Positions 7,805 through 15,369 of a DNA stretch of 36,223 nt are shown here, one piece after another (positions within the stretch are counted from its first letter, which is position 1; every line of letters begins with the position of its first letter). The translations under genes were made by a program, and so were the position numbers. Below the pieces are notes generated by a model. The model made no database searches. It was given only the letters and a program-made list of their open reading frames with translations, and was not told where the DNA came from. Origin of the DNA: Gammaproteobacteria bacterium (GTDB taxonomy: Bacteria; Pseudomonadota; Gammaproteobacteria; Steroidobacterales; Steroidobacteraceae); the NCBI GenBank assembly GCA_025355165.1, contig JANYAD010000063.1:1-36223 (forward strand), read 5' to 3'.

Positions 7805-9286
7805 ATGTTAGACTTGTGGGCTGAAACAGGGCAGCTCTGCATGAAAATTCTGGGTGAAGATGTCGGCGGTATGGGTCGGTGGTACATCGCATTGCCGCCC
7901 GTTCTGGTCATTGCCTTTCTGGTGGGCCTTTTTTTCCTGGCGGCTGCCGGGCAATCGCGCCTCAATTTAGCCAACGAGCACATGCACCGCTCGCAGTTGC
8001 GCGAGCAAGCGCTTAGCGAGTTCGCGGCGCTGATGACCGACGCCGAATCGGCGCAACGGGGCTACTTGCTCACGGGCGAAGGCGCCTATCTCATACCGTA
8101 CGCCGCGGCGGCGGCCAAAGTGAGCAGCGCGCTCGACCGCCTGCATGCCGTCTACGGCAGCGCCGACCAAGTCGGCAGCGAGTTTCAGCAGCTGCGCTCA
8201 TTAGCCAATAAAGAGCTCGCCGAACTGCAAGACGGTGTGGCGCTCTACAAGAAGCGCGGCACTGTGCCGGCGGCCACCATCGTGGGCACCGATACGGGCA
8301 AGCGCACCATGGATGCTATCGACGGCATCATCGCCACCATGCGTAAAGAGGAAGCTGCCCAAGCGGCAGCGGCCGATACCGAGTGGCAGCGTGATTTTCG
8401 CCTCTCCCGCTGGTTGTCGACCGCCGGGGTCATTTTGAACATCGGTCTGGTTTTGCTGGCGATACGGTTGGTATATGGCGAGATGCGCCGCCGCGCCCGG
8501 CAATCGGCCGCTTTGCGCGAACAGAAACTGCAGTTGGAAATGGAGGTCGCCGCCCGTACCCGCGAATTGACGGCACTTTCGACGCACTTGCAGGGCGTAT
8601 CGGAACAGGAAAAATCCGCTCTATCGCGCGAACTTCACGATGAGTTAGGCGGGCTATTGGTGGCGGCGCGCATGGACTTGTCGTGGCTTCAACAGCGCAT
8701 GCCGACGGCCGATCAGGCCATCGAACAACGCTTCAAACGCATTCATGATTCCTTGAGCGCCGGTGTGGATTTGAAACGCCGCGTGGTTGAGGAGCTTCGT
8801 CCGACCTTGCTCGACAACATGGGGTTGTTTACGGCACTGCGGTGGCAGTTCAAGGAGACTTGCCGCCGAACCGGGCTGCGATGCACCGAAATCATTCCAG
8901 AATTGGAGATGAATTTCAGCCCCGATGCTTCCATCGGCGTTTTTCGCATCGCGCAGGAGGCGCTCACCAACATCTTAAAGCACGCCGAGGCGAGGTCCGC
9001 TGATTTGTCCATCACCCTCGCGGCCGACACCTTCACGATGCGGATCTCGGATGACGGAAGGGGTATCCCCATCGACGCCCCCGCCACCAGCACATCCCAC
9101 GGCCTGGCCTCCATGCGTCATCGAATTGCCGGTTTAGGGGGTATGGGAAATGTCCGAAGAGGTGATTTGGGCGGCACCGTCGTCATGGTGACCATACCCT
9201 TGAGCCGAATGATGGCCTCCGAAAGCGAAGGAGGCGGGCCGGTGCCCGCCTCTCGCGTTCCTGCCCTTAAGCAGGCTCAGGCCTAG
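7805..9286 (+). CDS. CHASE3-domain sensor histidine kinase (HisKA_3 / NarX-like)
   Basis: A 493-residue membrane sensor kinase. It has a first transmembrane helix (about residues 26-48), a periplasmic CHASE3-type four-helix sensor with the typical MTDAESAQRGYLLTGE motif, and a second helix near residues 204-222. A coiled coil leads to a HisKA_3 dimerisation domain with the phospho-acceptor in SRELHDELGG (about residues 275-284). The HATPase has FRIAQEALTNILKHA (N-box) and ISDDGRGI (G-box). Kinases of this class phosphorylate NarL-type regulators, and one is encoded across the convergent row at 11118-11750. Start alternatives are ATG 7841 and ATG 7871. Its stop overlaps the stop of the convergent OmpA gene, and the last 20 codons contain a strong hairpin. 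Confidence 0.92.
   Translation: MLDLWAETGQLCMKILGEDVGGMGRWYIALPPVLVIAFLVGLFFLAAAGQSRLNLANEHMHRSQLREQALSEFAALMTDAESAQRGYLLTGEGAYLIPYAAAAAKVSSALDRLHAVYGSADQVGSEFQQLRSLANKELAELQDGVALYKKRGTVPAATIVGTDTGKRTMDAIDGIIATMRKEEAAQAAAADTEWQRDFRLSRWLSTAGVILNIGLVLLAIRLVYGEMRRRARQSAALREQKLQLEMEVAARTRELTALSTHLQGVSEQEKSALSRELHDELGGLLVAARMDLSWLQQRMPTADQAIEQRFKRIHDSLSAGVDLKRRVVEELRPTLLDNMGLFTALRWQFKETCRRTGLRCTEIIPELEMNFSPDASIGVFRIAQEALTNILKHAEARSADLSITLAADTFTMRISDDGRGIPIDAPATSTSHGLASMRHRIAGLGGMGNVRRGDLGGTVVMVTIPLSRMMASESEGGGPVPASRVPALKQAQA
9231..9252 (-). terminator. Perfect 9-bp GC hairpin, candidate terminator of the OmpA operon
   Basis: GAGGCGGGC-CGGT-GCCCGCCTC forms a perfect 9-bp stem with a tetraloop. It lies about 30 nt past the OmpA stop (9283) on the minus strand. 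In that direction the stem is followed by CTTCGCTTTC, a modest pyrimidine tract. It lies inside the extreme 3' end of the kinase gene, encoding its GGGPVPAS tail. Terminator function is inferred. Confidence 0.5.
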
Positions 9287-10239
9287 GAGCCACTGCGCGG
9301 CGCAATGGCAGTTCCATTGTCCCCGCCGATCACCACTTCCACGCGGCGGTTCAATTGCCGGCCGCCCGAGTCACTGTTGCTGCCGACAGGATATGCCTTG
9401 CCGTACCCCTCGGTGCCAATCCGCGACGGCTGCACGCCGCGGTTTACGAGCGCAGACTTCACGGCGTCCGCACGACGTTGCGACAAATCTGTGTTGTACG
9501 CATCGGTACCGACGCTATCGGTGAAGCCGTCGATTTGTACCCGCCGTTCCGGATGCTCCACCAGGAATTGCGCAAGCTGGTCCATCTTGCGGCCGGCTCC
9601 TGGTTTCAGTTCCGATCTACCGCTATCGAACAGCACATCTCCCAGAGTCATGACCAACCCGCGCGGGGTCGGAGTCGCCTTCAAGGCATCGAGTTCCGCC
9701 TGTACACGAGCCTTCTCTTCATTAGCGCGCGCCGCTTCCTCACCGGCGCGCGATGCTGCCTCAGTGGCGCGCGATGCTTCTTCATTAGCGCGCGATGCTT
9801 CCTCCTTGGCTTGGTCCCGTTGGCTCAAAGCCGCCGTCGCGAGCGCCCTGGAGTTCGCGGCCGAAGCCTTCGCGTTCTCAGCCTCGCGCGTGCGCGCGGC
9901 GAGCATAATCTGGTCGCGCTCGATCTGGCCGGCCGCCACCCGAGCATCGTCCGCTTTGGCGGCGGCGTGCGCCTGCGCCAGGCGCGCATTCTGAGTCGCC
10001 ATATAAGCGGGCTGGTCCACTAGTGCATCCCTATGATGCAGCTGCGCCTCTTCGGCGATGCTCAATTCCTTTCTCGCTCGATCTAAATCCAATGCCGCAT
10101 ACTTGTTGACGTTGGGATCCGCTTCGGCGGTCCGCACGGCAGAGCGGGCCGACTCGAGCGCTGCGTTGGGCTGCGGCATCGAGGCACAGGCCCCGAGTGC
10201 CAGTGCCAAGCCAACACCTGAGAATAGTTTTGCATTCAT
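9283..10239 (-). CDS. OmpA-family lipoprotein with N-terminal DUF4398-like domain
   Basis: About 318 residues. A lipoprotein signal peptide ends in the lipobox LALGAC. A DUF4398-like helical domain follows, then a long alanine/glutamate coiled coil with repeated EEASRA(N/T) heptads. The C-terminal OmpA-like peptidoglycan-binding domain has FDSGRSELKPGA, QIDGFTDSVGTDAYN, LSQRRADAVKSAL and RQLNRRVEVVI. The protein should be tethered to a membrane by lipid and bind peptidoglycan non-covalently. I chose ATG 10239-10237, which has AAGGA 8 nt upstream and lies 13 nt after the DUF4398 gene stop. ATG 10248 is too close to that site. The stop codon overlaps the convergent kinase stop within CTAG (9283-9286). 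Confidence 0.93.
   Translation of the reverse strand: MNAKLFSGVGLALALGACASMPQPNAALESARSAVRTAEADPNVNKYAALDLDRARKELSIAEEAQLHHRDALVDQPAYMATQNARLAQAHAAAKADDARVAAGQIERDQIMLAARTREAENAKASAANSRALATAALSQRDQAKEEASRANEEASRATEAASRAGEEAARANEEKARVQAELDALKATPTPRGLVMTLGDVLFDSGRSELKPGAGRKMDQLAQFLVEHPERRVQIDGFTDSVGTDAYNTDLSQRRADAVKSALVNRGVQPSRIGTEGYGKAYPVGSNSDSGGRQLNRRVEVVIGGDNGTAIAPRSGS
9722..9805. repeat. Four tandem 21-nt units in the OmpA coiled coil
   Basis: Four direct copies of a 21-base unit built on GGCGCGCGATGCTTCCTCA run at 9722-9742, 9743-9763, 9764-9784 and 9785-9805. Each encodes seven residues on the minus strand (EEASRA plus N, T or G), so each is exactly one coiled-coil heptad. The array is in frame and could vary in copy number by slippage. 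Confidence 0.8.
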
Positions 10240-10252
10240 GACTGACATCCTT

Positions 10253-10633
10253 TTAATTGATACTGCGCTGCGATTCTTGGCGCAGCGCTTGCAGACTTGC
10301 GTCAAACTCCGTGGCCGCCTTGTGCGATCTTTGCCGTTGCGCCGTCGCTTCAGCGAGCTGCGCGTCTACATCCGCCTGTTCGGCCAGCTGAATTGCCATC
10401 AGCTTGTTGTGATCGGAAAGCGCCTTCTCCGCGCGCACCAACTTGTCGCGTGCCGCGGCCATTTCCACGGGCGCTACTTCCGGCGCGCCGGCTTGCTCAG
10501 CACGCTGCAACGAGTTCTTGGCAACCGCGATCTTCTCGTTGGGAATCGGATCAGCTGCCCAGACGGCAGCGCTTAAGCCCAGCATCGCGCACAGGCTCGC
10601 GCCCTTGGCTAACAGTGATAACCCTATCTTCAT
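10253..10633 (-). CDS. DUF4398 domain periplasmic protein
   Basis: A 126-residue exported protein. A signal peptide (MKIGLSLLAKGASLCAMLGL, then SAAVWA) precedes an all-helical domain typical of DUF4398: AKNSLQRAEQAGA, MAAARDKLVRAEKAL, AIQLAEQADVDAQLAEA. The same kind of domain begins the downstream OmpA-type lipoprotein, so the two may interact or share an origin. The start ATG 10633 has a strong GGAGGAG site upstream. A longer frame to 10783 runs back over the receiver gene and is not credible. It sits 40 nt after the receiver-domain gene and 13 nt before the lipoprotein gene, which suggests one transcript. Molecular function is unknown. Confidence 0.88.
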   Translation of the reverse strand: MKIGLSLLAKGASLCAMLGLSAAVWAADPIPNEKIAVAKNSLQRAEQAGAPEVAPVEMAAARDKLVRAEKALSDHNKLMAIQLAEQADVDAQLAEATAQRQRSHKAATEFDASLQALRQESQRSIN

Positions 10634-10673
10634 GTCTACTCCTCCAGATGTCGGTATATGTGTACGGTGAGCA

Positions 10674-11069
10674 CTAATGCTTGGCAAGATGCGCTTCGCA
10701 TATTTCATGGAGGACTTCGGGAAGCCGACCGTAGTCGCGGGCCTTGTCCAAAAAATGTGTTGCGCCGAGTGCGATTGCCGCATTTTTGTACTCCGGCAAA
10801 TCGTAGTTGGTCAGCACAATGATGCGCGGCTTTTGCGCGGCCGTCGCGAGCGCACGCATCACGCCGAATCCAGTGCCCTGCTTAAGGTGCAGATCCAAGA
10901 TGATGACGTCGACCGAATCGCGCTTGACAGCCGCCAGCGCGGCGGCCTCGGTGTCCGCCGTGCCGATCAGTTCAACGTCTGAAATCTGACGGATCGCCTC
11001 GGTCAATCGTTCGGTCAACACTTTAGAGTCTTCAACCAGCAAGACCCGCAATGAGCGCACCATCAACAT
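10674..11069 (-). CDS. Receiver-only response regulator
   Basis: A 131-residue single receiver (CheY-like) domain without an output domain. Conserved acidic residues lie in LLVEDSKV, the phospho-acceptor Asp in DVIILDLHLKQGTG (about residue 56), and the switch residues in IIVLTNYD and FLDKARD. It is flanked by a full NarL-type regulator upstream and envelope genes downstream on the same strand. It could act as a phosphate sink for the nearby kinase or signal by protein contact. The start may be ATG 11063, which has GAGCGA about 7 nt upstream. Confidence 0.9.
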   Translation of the reverse strand: MLMVRSLRVLLVEDSKVLTERLTEAIRQISDVELIGTADTEAAALAAVKRDSVDVIILDLHLKQGTGFGVMRALATAAQKPRIIVLTNYDLPEYKNAAIALGATHFLDKARDYGRLPEVLHEICEAHLAKH

Positions 11070-11117
11070 TTCGCTCTAATAATTTGCAAGTCGAGTGGAG
11101 TACGCACTGTGAACCAC

Positions 11118-11750
11118 TTACTGAATCAGCCCATTTCGCAGGGCATAGGAGGTGATGTCGGCGTTCGCGGTGAAGCTCATTTTTTCCAAGATTCGGCTTC
11201 GATAGGTGCTCACGGTTTTTACGCTCAAGCTCAGTTCATTGGCGATGTCGGACACGCCGCGACCAGCCGCGAGCTTGCAGAAGATTTGGAATTCGCGGGT
11301 CGACAGCCGCGCGTGCAGCGGTTTATCCGGATCGCCGTCAAGGTCGGCCACTAAAATTTCCGCCAGCGCCGCGCTCACGTAACGCCGCCCGGACAACACG
11401 GTGCGCACCGCTTTCATGAGTTCTTCCGGAGCGCTATCTTTGGACAGGTAGCCGCTTGCCCCGGCACGCAGCACGTTCACCGCGTATTGCTGCTCGGGCA
11501 GGCCGCTCATGACCAGCACCCTGACATTCGGATGCCCGGTTTGAATATGCCGCAAGATATCGAGCCCGCTGCGATCCGGCATGTGAATATCAAGCAGCAC
11601 CAAATCCCACTCGGATTCGCGCAGCGCGTCGAGGGTCTCATTGCCGCTGGCGGCCTCACCCACGGCGTTGATGGTCGAATCTGCTTCCAGAAACTGCTTG
11701 AATCCGGCTCGGACTACCGCATGATCGTCTGCGATCAGTACTCTTGACAC
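11118..11750 (-). CDS. NarL/FixJ-family response regulator (receiver + LuxR HTH)
   Basis: A 210-residue two-domain regulator. The receiver (residues 1-120) has ADDHAVVRAG, the phospho-acceptor in LVLLDIHMPDRSG (about residue 55), VMSG and YLSKDS. The LuxR-type helix-turn-helix (about residues 145-210) has LSTREFQIFCKLAAGRG, SDIANELSLSVKTVSTYRSR and the family ending. It is the natural partner of the HisKA_3 kinase at 7805-9286. It lies 28 nt after the sigma54 activator and 48 nt before the receiver-only gene. Target genes are not visible, but the DUF4398 and OmpA genes at the end of the row are candidates. Confidence 0.93.
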   Translation of the reverse strand: MSRVLIADDHAVVRAGFKQFLEADSTINAVGEAASGNETLDALRESEWDLVLLDIHMPDRSGLDILRHIQTGHPNVRVLVMSGLPEQQYAVNVLRAGASGYLSKDSAPEELMKAVRTVLSGRRYVSAALAEILVADLDGDPDKPLHARLSTREFQIFCKLAAGRGVSDIANELSLSVKTVSTYRSRILEKMSFTANADITSYALRNGLIQ

Positions 11751-11778
11751 TTTTGGTTCCCCTTGCGAGGCGCGTAAC

Positions 11779-12831
11779 TTAAGAGTTCGCGCATTCTTGG
11801 CTTTGTGAATATCCGTTGAGCTTGTTATACAGAGTCTTGAGGCTGCAGCCCAGCGCGTCGGCGGCGCGGCGTTTATTGCCCTTGAAGTAGTCCAGCGTCG
11901 CCTCGATCAGCGAGCGTTCCATGTCATGGATTCGTGAACCTACGCGAATGTCCAAGCGCGCTCGATCTGCCGGGTAACCGATGTCGGCGGAGTCCGGGCT
12001 GCCCGATACGGACTCGCCGCCGCGAGCACTGCCGTTTTGAATCAGGGGTGCGAGCTCCAAAACACCGTCGCCCAGAATGAAGGCCCGCTCGATGCTGTTC
12101 TTGAGTTCGCGCACATTGCCCGGCCAGGAATGCTGCTTGAGCATCATGCGCGCGTGCGCGGACAAGCGCTTCTGAGTCATCGCCTGCGCATTGAGCTGCG
12201 AGAGGAAATGATTCGCCAACAGTTCGACGTCATCGCCGCGGCTGCGCAGAGGCGGCATGTCGATCGGAAATACAGCCAGACGGTATAATAGGTCCTCGCG
12301 CAGCTGACCCGCTTGTACCGCGGTTAGGGGGCAGCGGTTGGTGGCCGCAATAACACGCACATCACAGGTATGTTCGAGGCTCGCTCCGACTCGGTAGAAT
12401 TTGCGCGATTCGAGCACCCGCAGCAATCGGGTTTGCATCTCCAGCGGCATCTCGGTGACTTCGTCCAACAATAAGGTACCGCCATGGGCGCGTTCGAACA
12501 CGCCGGCATGGGCGCGTACGGCACCCGTGAAGCTGCCTTTTTCGTAGCCGAATAATTCCGCTTCAATCAACCCTGCCGGGATGGCACCGCAGTTGAAAGC
12601 GATGAACGGTTTGGCGCGACGGGCGCTGCATTCGTGGATCATCCGCGCTGCCAGTTCTTTGCCGGAGCCACTCTCCCCGGTCAATAGCACGCCCGCCTCC
12701 GTCGGACCGACCCGCTCGATCAGCCGAAATACCTCTTGCATGGCTGCCGAGTCTCCCAACAAGGAAACTGCCTCGGTTGCAACGGGAGGCGGAGCGGGAC
12801 GCTGAGAAAATTCATAGCCGACTCGGTTCAT
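11779..12831 (-). CDS. Sigma54-dependent activator lacking a sensor domain (AAA+ and Fis HTH)
   Basis: A 350-residue bacterial enhancer-binding protein. About 25 non-conserved residues lead straight into the AAA+ domain: LLGDSAAMQEVFRLIERV, Walker A GESGSGKE, GSFTGA in the position of the GAFTGA sigma54-contact loop, and Walker B GGTLLLDEVTEMP. Arginine-finger regions and SWPGNVRELKN follow. A Fis-type helix-turn-helix closes the protein (LIEATLDYFKGNKRRAADAL). There is no receiver, GAF or PAS domain, as in PspF, so activity may be set by a partner or by expression. The loop has Ser where most members have Ala. I chose ATG 12831, with TAGGAG upstream. A perfect palindrome lies 24-44 nt before it. 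Confidence 0.93.
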   Translation of the reverse strand: MNRVGYEFSQRPAPPPVATEAVSLLGDSAAMQEVFRLIERVGPTEAGVLLTGESGSGKELAARMIHECSARRAKPFIAFNCGAIPAGLIEAELFGYEKGSFTGAVRAHAGVFERAHGGTLLLDEVTEMPLEMQTRLLRVLESRKFYRVGASLEHTCDVRVIAATNRCPLTAVQAGQLREDLLYRLAVFPIDMPPLRSRGDDVELLANHFLSQLNAQAMTQKRLSAHARMMLKQHSWPGNVRELKNSIERAFILGDGVLELAPLIQNGSARGGESVSGSPDSADIGYPADRARLDIRVGSRIHDMERSLIEATLDYFKGNKRRAADALGCSLKTLYNKLNGYSQSQECANS

Positions 12832-12854
12832 CTTAGACTCTCCTACTGGACGCG

Positions 12855-12875
12855 CTCGTGTAATCGTTACACGAG
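12855..12875. promoter_or_regulatory. Perfect 9+9 palindrome upstream of the sigma54 activator gene
   Basis: CTCGTGTAA-TCG-TTACACGAG is a perfect inverted repeat with a 3-base centre. It ends 24 nt before the activator start codon, in its promoter or leader. No T-run follows on either strand, so a protein-binding operator is more likely than a terminator. It resembles a TGTAA...TTACA half-site pair but its spacing is too short for a TyrR box. Autoregulation by the activator or control by the adjacent NarL-type regulator are guesses. Confidence 0.6.
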
Positions 12876-13066
12876 GCACCAAGCAATTTGTAACCTGTGC
12901 AGCCTGGTGCCGCCATGGCTGGGGGCTGATCCTCAGCTCGGACTTCGCGCTGCCTGGTGTAGGAATTTGTCTTACAAACGTGCTACGTTATTGAAAATAA
13001 AGGTCTTTCAGAGACTCGTTGCGATTAACGCGGCGCAGATTCTAGCCTCGAGCGACCTATGGCACC

Positions 13067-13375
13067 CTATGCACTCTGAAATGCTGCGCCGCAGCGCCAA
13101 CAACTGGTGAACTGAGGCTCTAATTGCTCTGCGCACTGAGTGCAGGTCCAACAGGGGCCCGTCGGCGCCGTGGCAGCTCCGGCGAGTGCACGAAGCGCCG
13201 CGGTCTCGAAGGTGTCCTCTACCAGTAGCTGCGGCCACGCTTCCAGAATGGGAAGTTCCCCCAAGGCGCCGGCGAGATATTGGTTGCGCAGTTCGCTTTC
13301 GATGCCCGCGGCGATCAGCACATTACGCGCATGCGCGACCTGCAAAAGCGATGCTGCTCGAAATACCCGTTTCAC
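13067..13375 (-). CDS. DUF2007 protein with C-terminal zinc ribbon
   Basis: A 102-residue protein. The first two-thirds match the DUF2007 (putative signal-transducing) fold: RAASLLQVAHARNVLIAAGI, ESELRNQYLAGALGELP, then WPQLLVED. The last third is a four-cysteine zinc ribbon (CWTCTQC...CWRCG), a common companion of this domain. It lies 15 nt after the trpA stop on the same strand, so it is probably transcribed at the end of the trp operon. No function in tryptophan synthesis is known to me. No strong intrinsic terminator was found after it, only a weak stem near 13000-13020. Confidence 0.88.
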   Translation of the reverse strand: MKRVFRAASLLQVAHARNVLIAAGIESELRNQYLAGALGELPILEAWPQLLVEDTFETAALRALAGAATAPTGPCWTCTQCAEQLEPQFTSCWRCGAAFQSA

Positions 13376-13390
13376 GTTGCGCCCGGCCTC

Positions 13391-14182
13391 TTATCGCAAT
13401 GATTTCAAAAACGCGCCCACATTCTCGCCTCGCTCCATCACCTCGACCAAGGCGGAGCCTACCACCACGCCGTCCACATGCGGCGCCAGGCGAGCGACTT
13501 GTCGAGCGGAACGAATGCCGAAGCCAGCGCACACCGGCACGGTGGACAAATTTTTCACCCGGTCCAGGTAATCCAATACGTCCGTAGGGACATCGGCAAA
13601 TCTCCCATCGGCGGATTTTCCCGTAGTCCCTGTCATGGTGACGGCATAGACAAATCCCCGGGCGTGTCGACACAGCATGGCTAAACGCTCCGGCGGGGTC
13701 ACGGGCGTGACCATTTGCACCAGCGCCAATCCTTCTGCCTCGAGTGCTCGATTCCAATCGCCGCTCTCCTCGTACGGCAAGTCAGGCACGATGAAGCCGG
13801 CGACGCCGGCTTGAGCGGCGGTGCGCGGCAGCCTCTCGATGCCAAATGCCAATAGCGGATTCAAATAACTCATCAGCACAATGGGCGCCGCGTGGCGCGG
13901 CTCAATGGACTGAAGCTCCTCTAGGATCCACGGCAGCGTTACGCCGCCGGCGAGGGCCGCAAAACTGGCGCGTTGGATGGTGGTGCCATCGGCCATGGGG
14001 TCGGTGAATGGGACCCCGATCTCGACCACGTCGCAGATGCCGGCGACGACCTTTAAGTTATCTTTGAATTGACGCCGGTTCGGGAAGCCCGCCGTCACAT
14101 ATCCCACCAGGGCAGGGCGGCCCTTCGCCACGGTTTCTTCAATGGCGTGAGATATGCGCTCGCTGGGCGCGACCGCGGGCAT
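13391..14182 (-). CDS. trpA: Tryptophan synthase alpha subunit
   Basis: 263 residues, normal length. It cleaves indole-3-glycerol phosphate to indole and glyceraldehyde 3-phosphate and passes indole through a tunnel to TrpB. TIM-barrel motifs are LVGYVTAGFPN, the catalytic Glu in VVEIGVPFTDPMADG together with the catalytic Asp of the same segment, MSYLNPLLAFG, FIVPDLPYEES and VCAGFGIRSA. I chose ATG 14182-14180 because it shares one base with the trpB stop (TGATG), implying coupled translation. A longer frame to 14248 would overlap trpB by 67 nt. Confidence 0.97.
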   Translation of the reverse strand: MPAVAPSERISHAIEETVAKGRPALVGYVTAGFPNRRQFKDNLKVVAGICDVVEIGVPFTDPMADGTTIQRASFAALAGGVTLPWILEELQSIEPRHAAPIVLMSYLNPLLAFGIERLPRTAAQAGVAGFIVPDLPYEESGDWNRALEAEGLALVQMVTPVTPPERLAMLCRHARGFVYAVTMTGTTGKSADGRFADVPTDVLDYLDRVKNLSTVPVCAGFGIRSARQVARLAPHVDGVVVGSALVEVMERGENVGAFLKSLR

Positions 14183-15369
14183 CAGCGCATCTCTCTCAGG
14201 AGCGTGTGCTGCAAAATCGGCATGTCTTTGTCGCCTCTCCCTGAGCAACCGATGAGAATTTGCGCCCCCGGATTTTTCCGCGCGAAGCGGCGGGCGCCAA
14301 AGAATGCGTGCGCACTCTCAATCGCCGGCAGAATGCCCTCGTACTTGGCGCATTCGGCGAGCGCGTCCAAGGTCTCCGAATCCGTCGCCGACTCATAAGC
14401 GACTCGCCCGGTCTTCATCAGGTACGCATGCTCGGGACCGACGCCGGAATAATCGAGTCCGGCGGACACCGAGTGGGTTTCGCGCACCTGGCCGAAAGTA
14501 TCTTGCAGGATCAGCGTGTAACTGCCCTGCAACACGCCGGGGGTGCCGAATGTCAGCGAGGCCGCATTGTCGCCCAAGCCGGCGCCGCGACCGCCGGCCT
14601 CTACACCCAGCAATTTCACGGCCAAATCGCTCAAAAAGGCATGAAATAAACCGATGGCATTCGAGCCGCCCCCGACGCACGCCACCACGACATCGGGCAA
14701 GCGACCGCTTGAGGCAAGCAATTGCTCACGCGCCTCGCGGCCGATCACCGATTGCAATTCGCGCACCAAATAAGGATAAGGATGCGGGCCCACCGCCGAT
14801 CCTAATGAATAATACGTGCCGTCGGGATCGGAGACCCAATCGCGCAATGCCTCGTCGATGGCCGCGCGCAAGGTTTTATCCCCGCCGGTCACCGGCACCA
14901 CGGTCGCGCCCAACAATTTCATGCGATCGACATTGGGAGCTTGCCGCTCGACATCAACGGCACCCATGTACACCACGCATGGCATGCCAAGCCTCGCGGC
15001 AGCGGCGGCGCTGGCCACACCATGCTGGCCGGCACCGGTTTCGGCAATGATGCGCTTGGCACCTAAGCGCTTGGCGAGCAATGTTTGGCCCACCGCGTTG
15101 TTGATTTTGTGCGCACCCGTGTGCGCAAGATCCTCGCGCTTGAGGTAAACATCCGCGCCCCAGCGCTTGCTCAAGGTGGGCGCATGCGACAAAGCGGTGG
15201 GACGGCCGACCCAGGTACGAAGCTCATTGATGAACTCGGCTTGAAAATCCGCGTCATGCAAGTAACGCTCGATACCGGCTTGCAGCCGGTCGAGCGCCGG
15301 TACCAATGTCTCCGGGACGTAACGCCCGCCGAACGCACCATAGCGGCCCTTGATATCGGGCAAATCCAT
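14182..15369 (-). CDS. trpB: Tryptophan synthase beta subunit
   Basis: 395 residues, the classic TrpB1 length. This PLP enzyme condenses indole with serine to give tryptophan. It shows the PLP lysine in HTGAHKINNAVGQ, ETGAGQHGVASA, MGAVDVERQAPNV, the phosphate-binding GGGSNAIG and the C-terminal GCSGRGDKD. The ATG follows the trpF stop with no gap, and the stop shares a base with the trpA start. Confidence 0.98.
   Translation of the reverse strand: MDLPDIKGRYGAFGGRYVPETLVPALDRLQAGIERYLHDADFQAEFINELRTWVGRPTALSHAPTLSKRWGADVYLKREDLAHTGAHKINNAVGQTLLAKRLGAKRIIAETGAGQHGVASAAAAARLGMPCVVYMGAVDVERQAPNVDRMKLLGATVVPVTGGDKTLRAAIDEALRDWVSDPDGTYYSLGSAVGPHPYPYLVRELQSVIGREAREQLLASSGRLPDVVVACVGGGSNAIGLFHAFLSDLAVKLLGVEAGGRGAGLGDNAASLTFGTPGVLQGSYTLILQDTFGQVRETHSVSAGLDYSGVGPEHAYLMKTGRVAYESATDSETLDALAECAKYEGILPAIESAHAFFGARRFARKNPGAQILIGCSGRGDKDMPILQHTLLREMR

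Noticed and set aside
12855-12875. TyrR-type box
   Set aside because: It has TGTAA and TTACA halves, but a 3-base centre instead of the 6-base spacing of TyrR boxes.
12900-13066. Intrinsic terminator after the DUF2007 gene
   Set aside because: Only a weak 4-5-bp stem with interrupted T-rich sequence was found near 13000-13020, so I did not call it.
13058-13075. Sigma54-type promoter (TGGCAC...TGCA)
   Set aside because: The GG and GC dinucleotides are 8 bases apart rather than the required 10.
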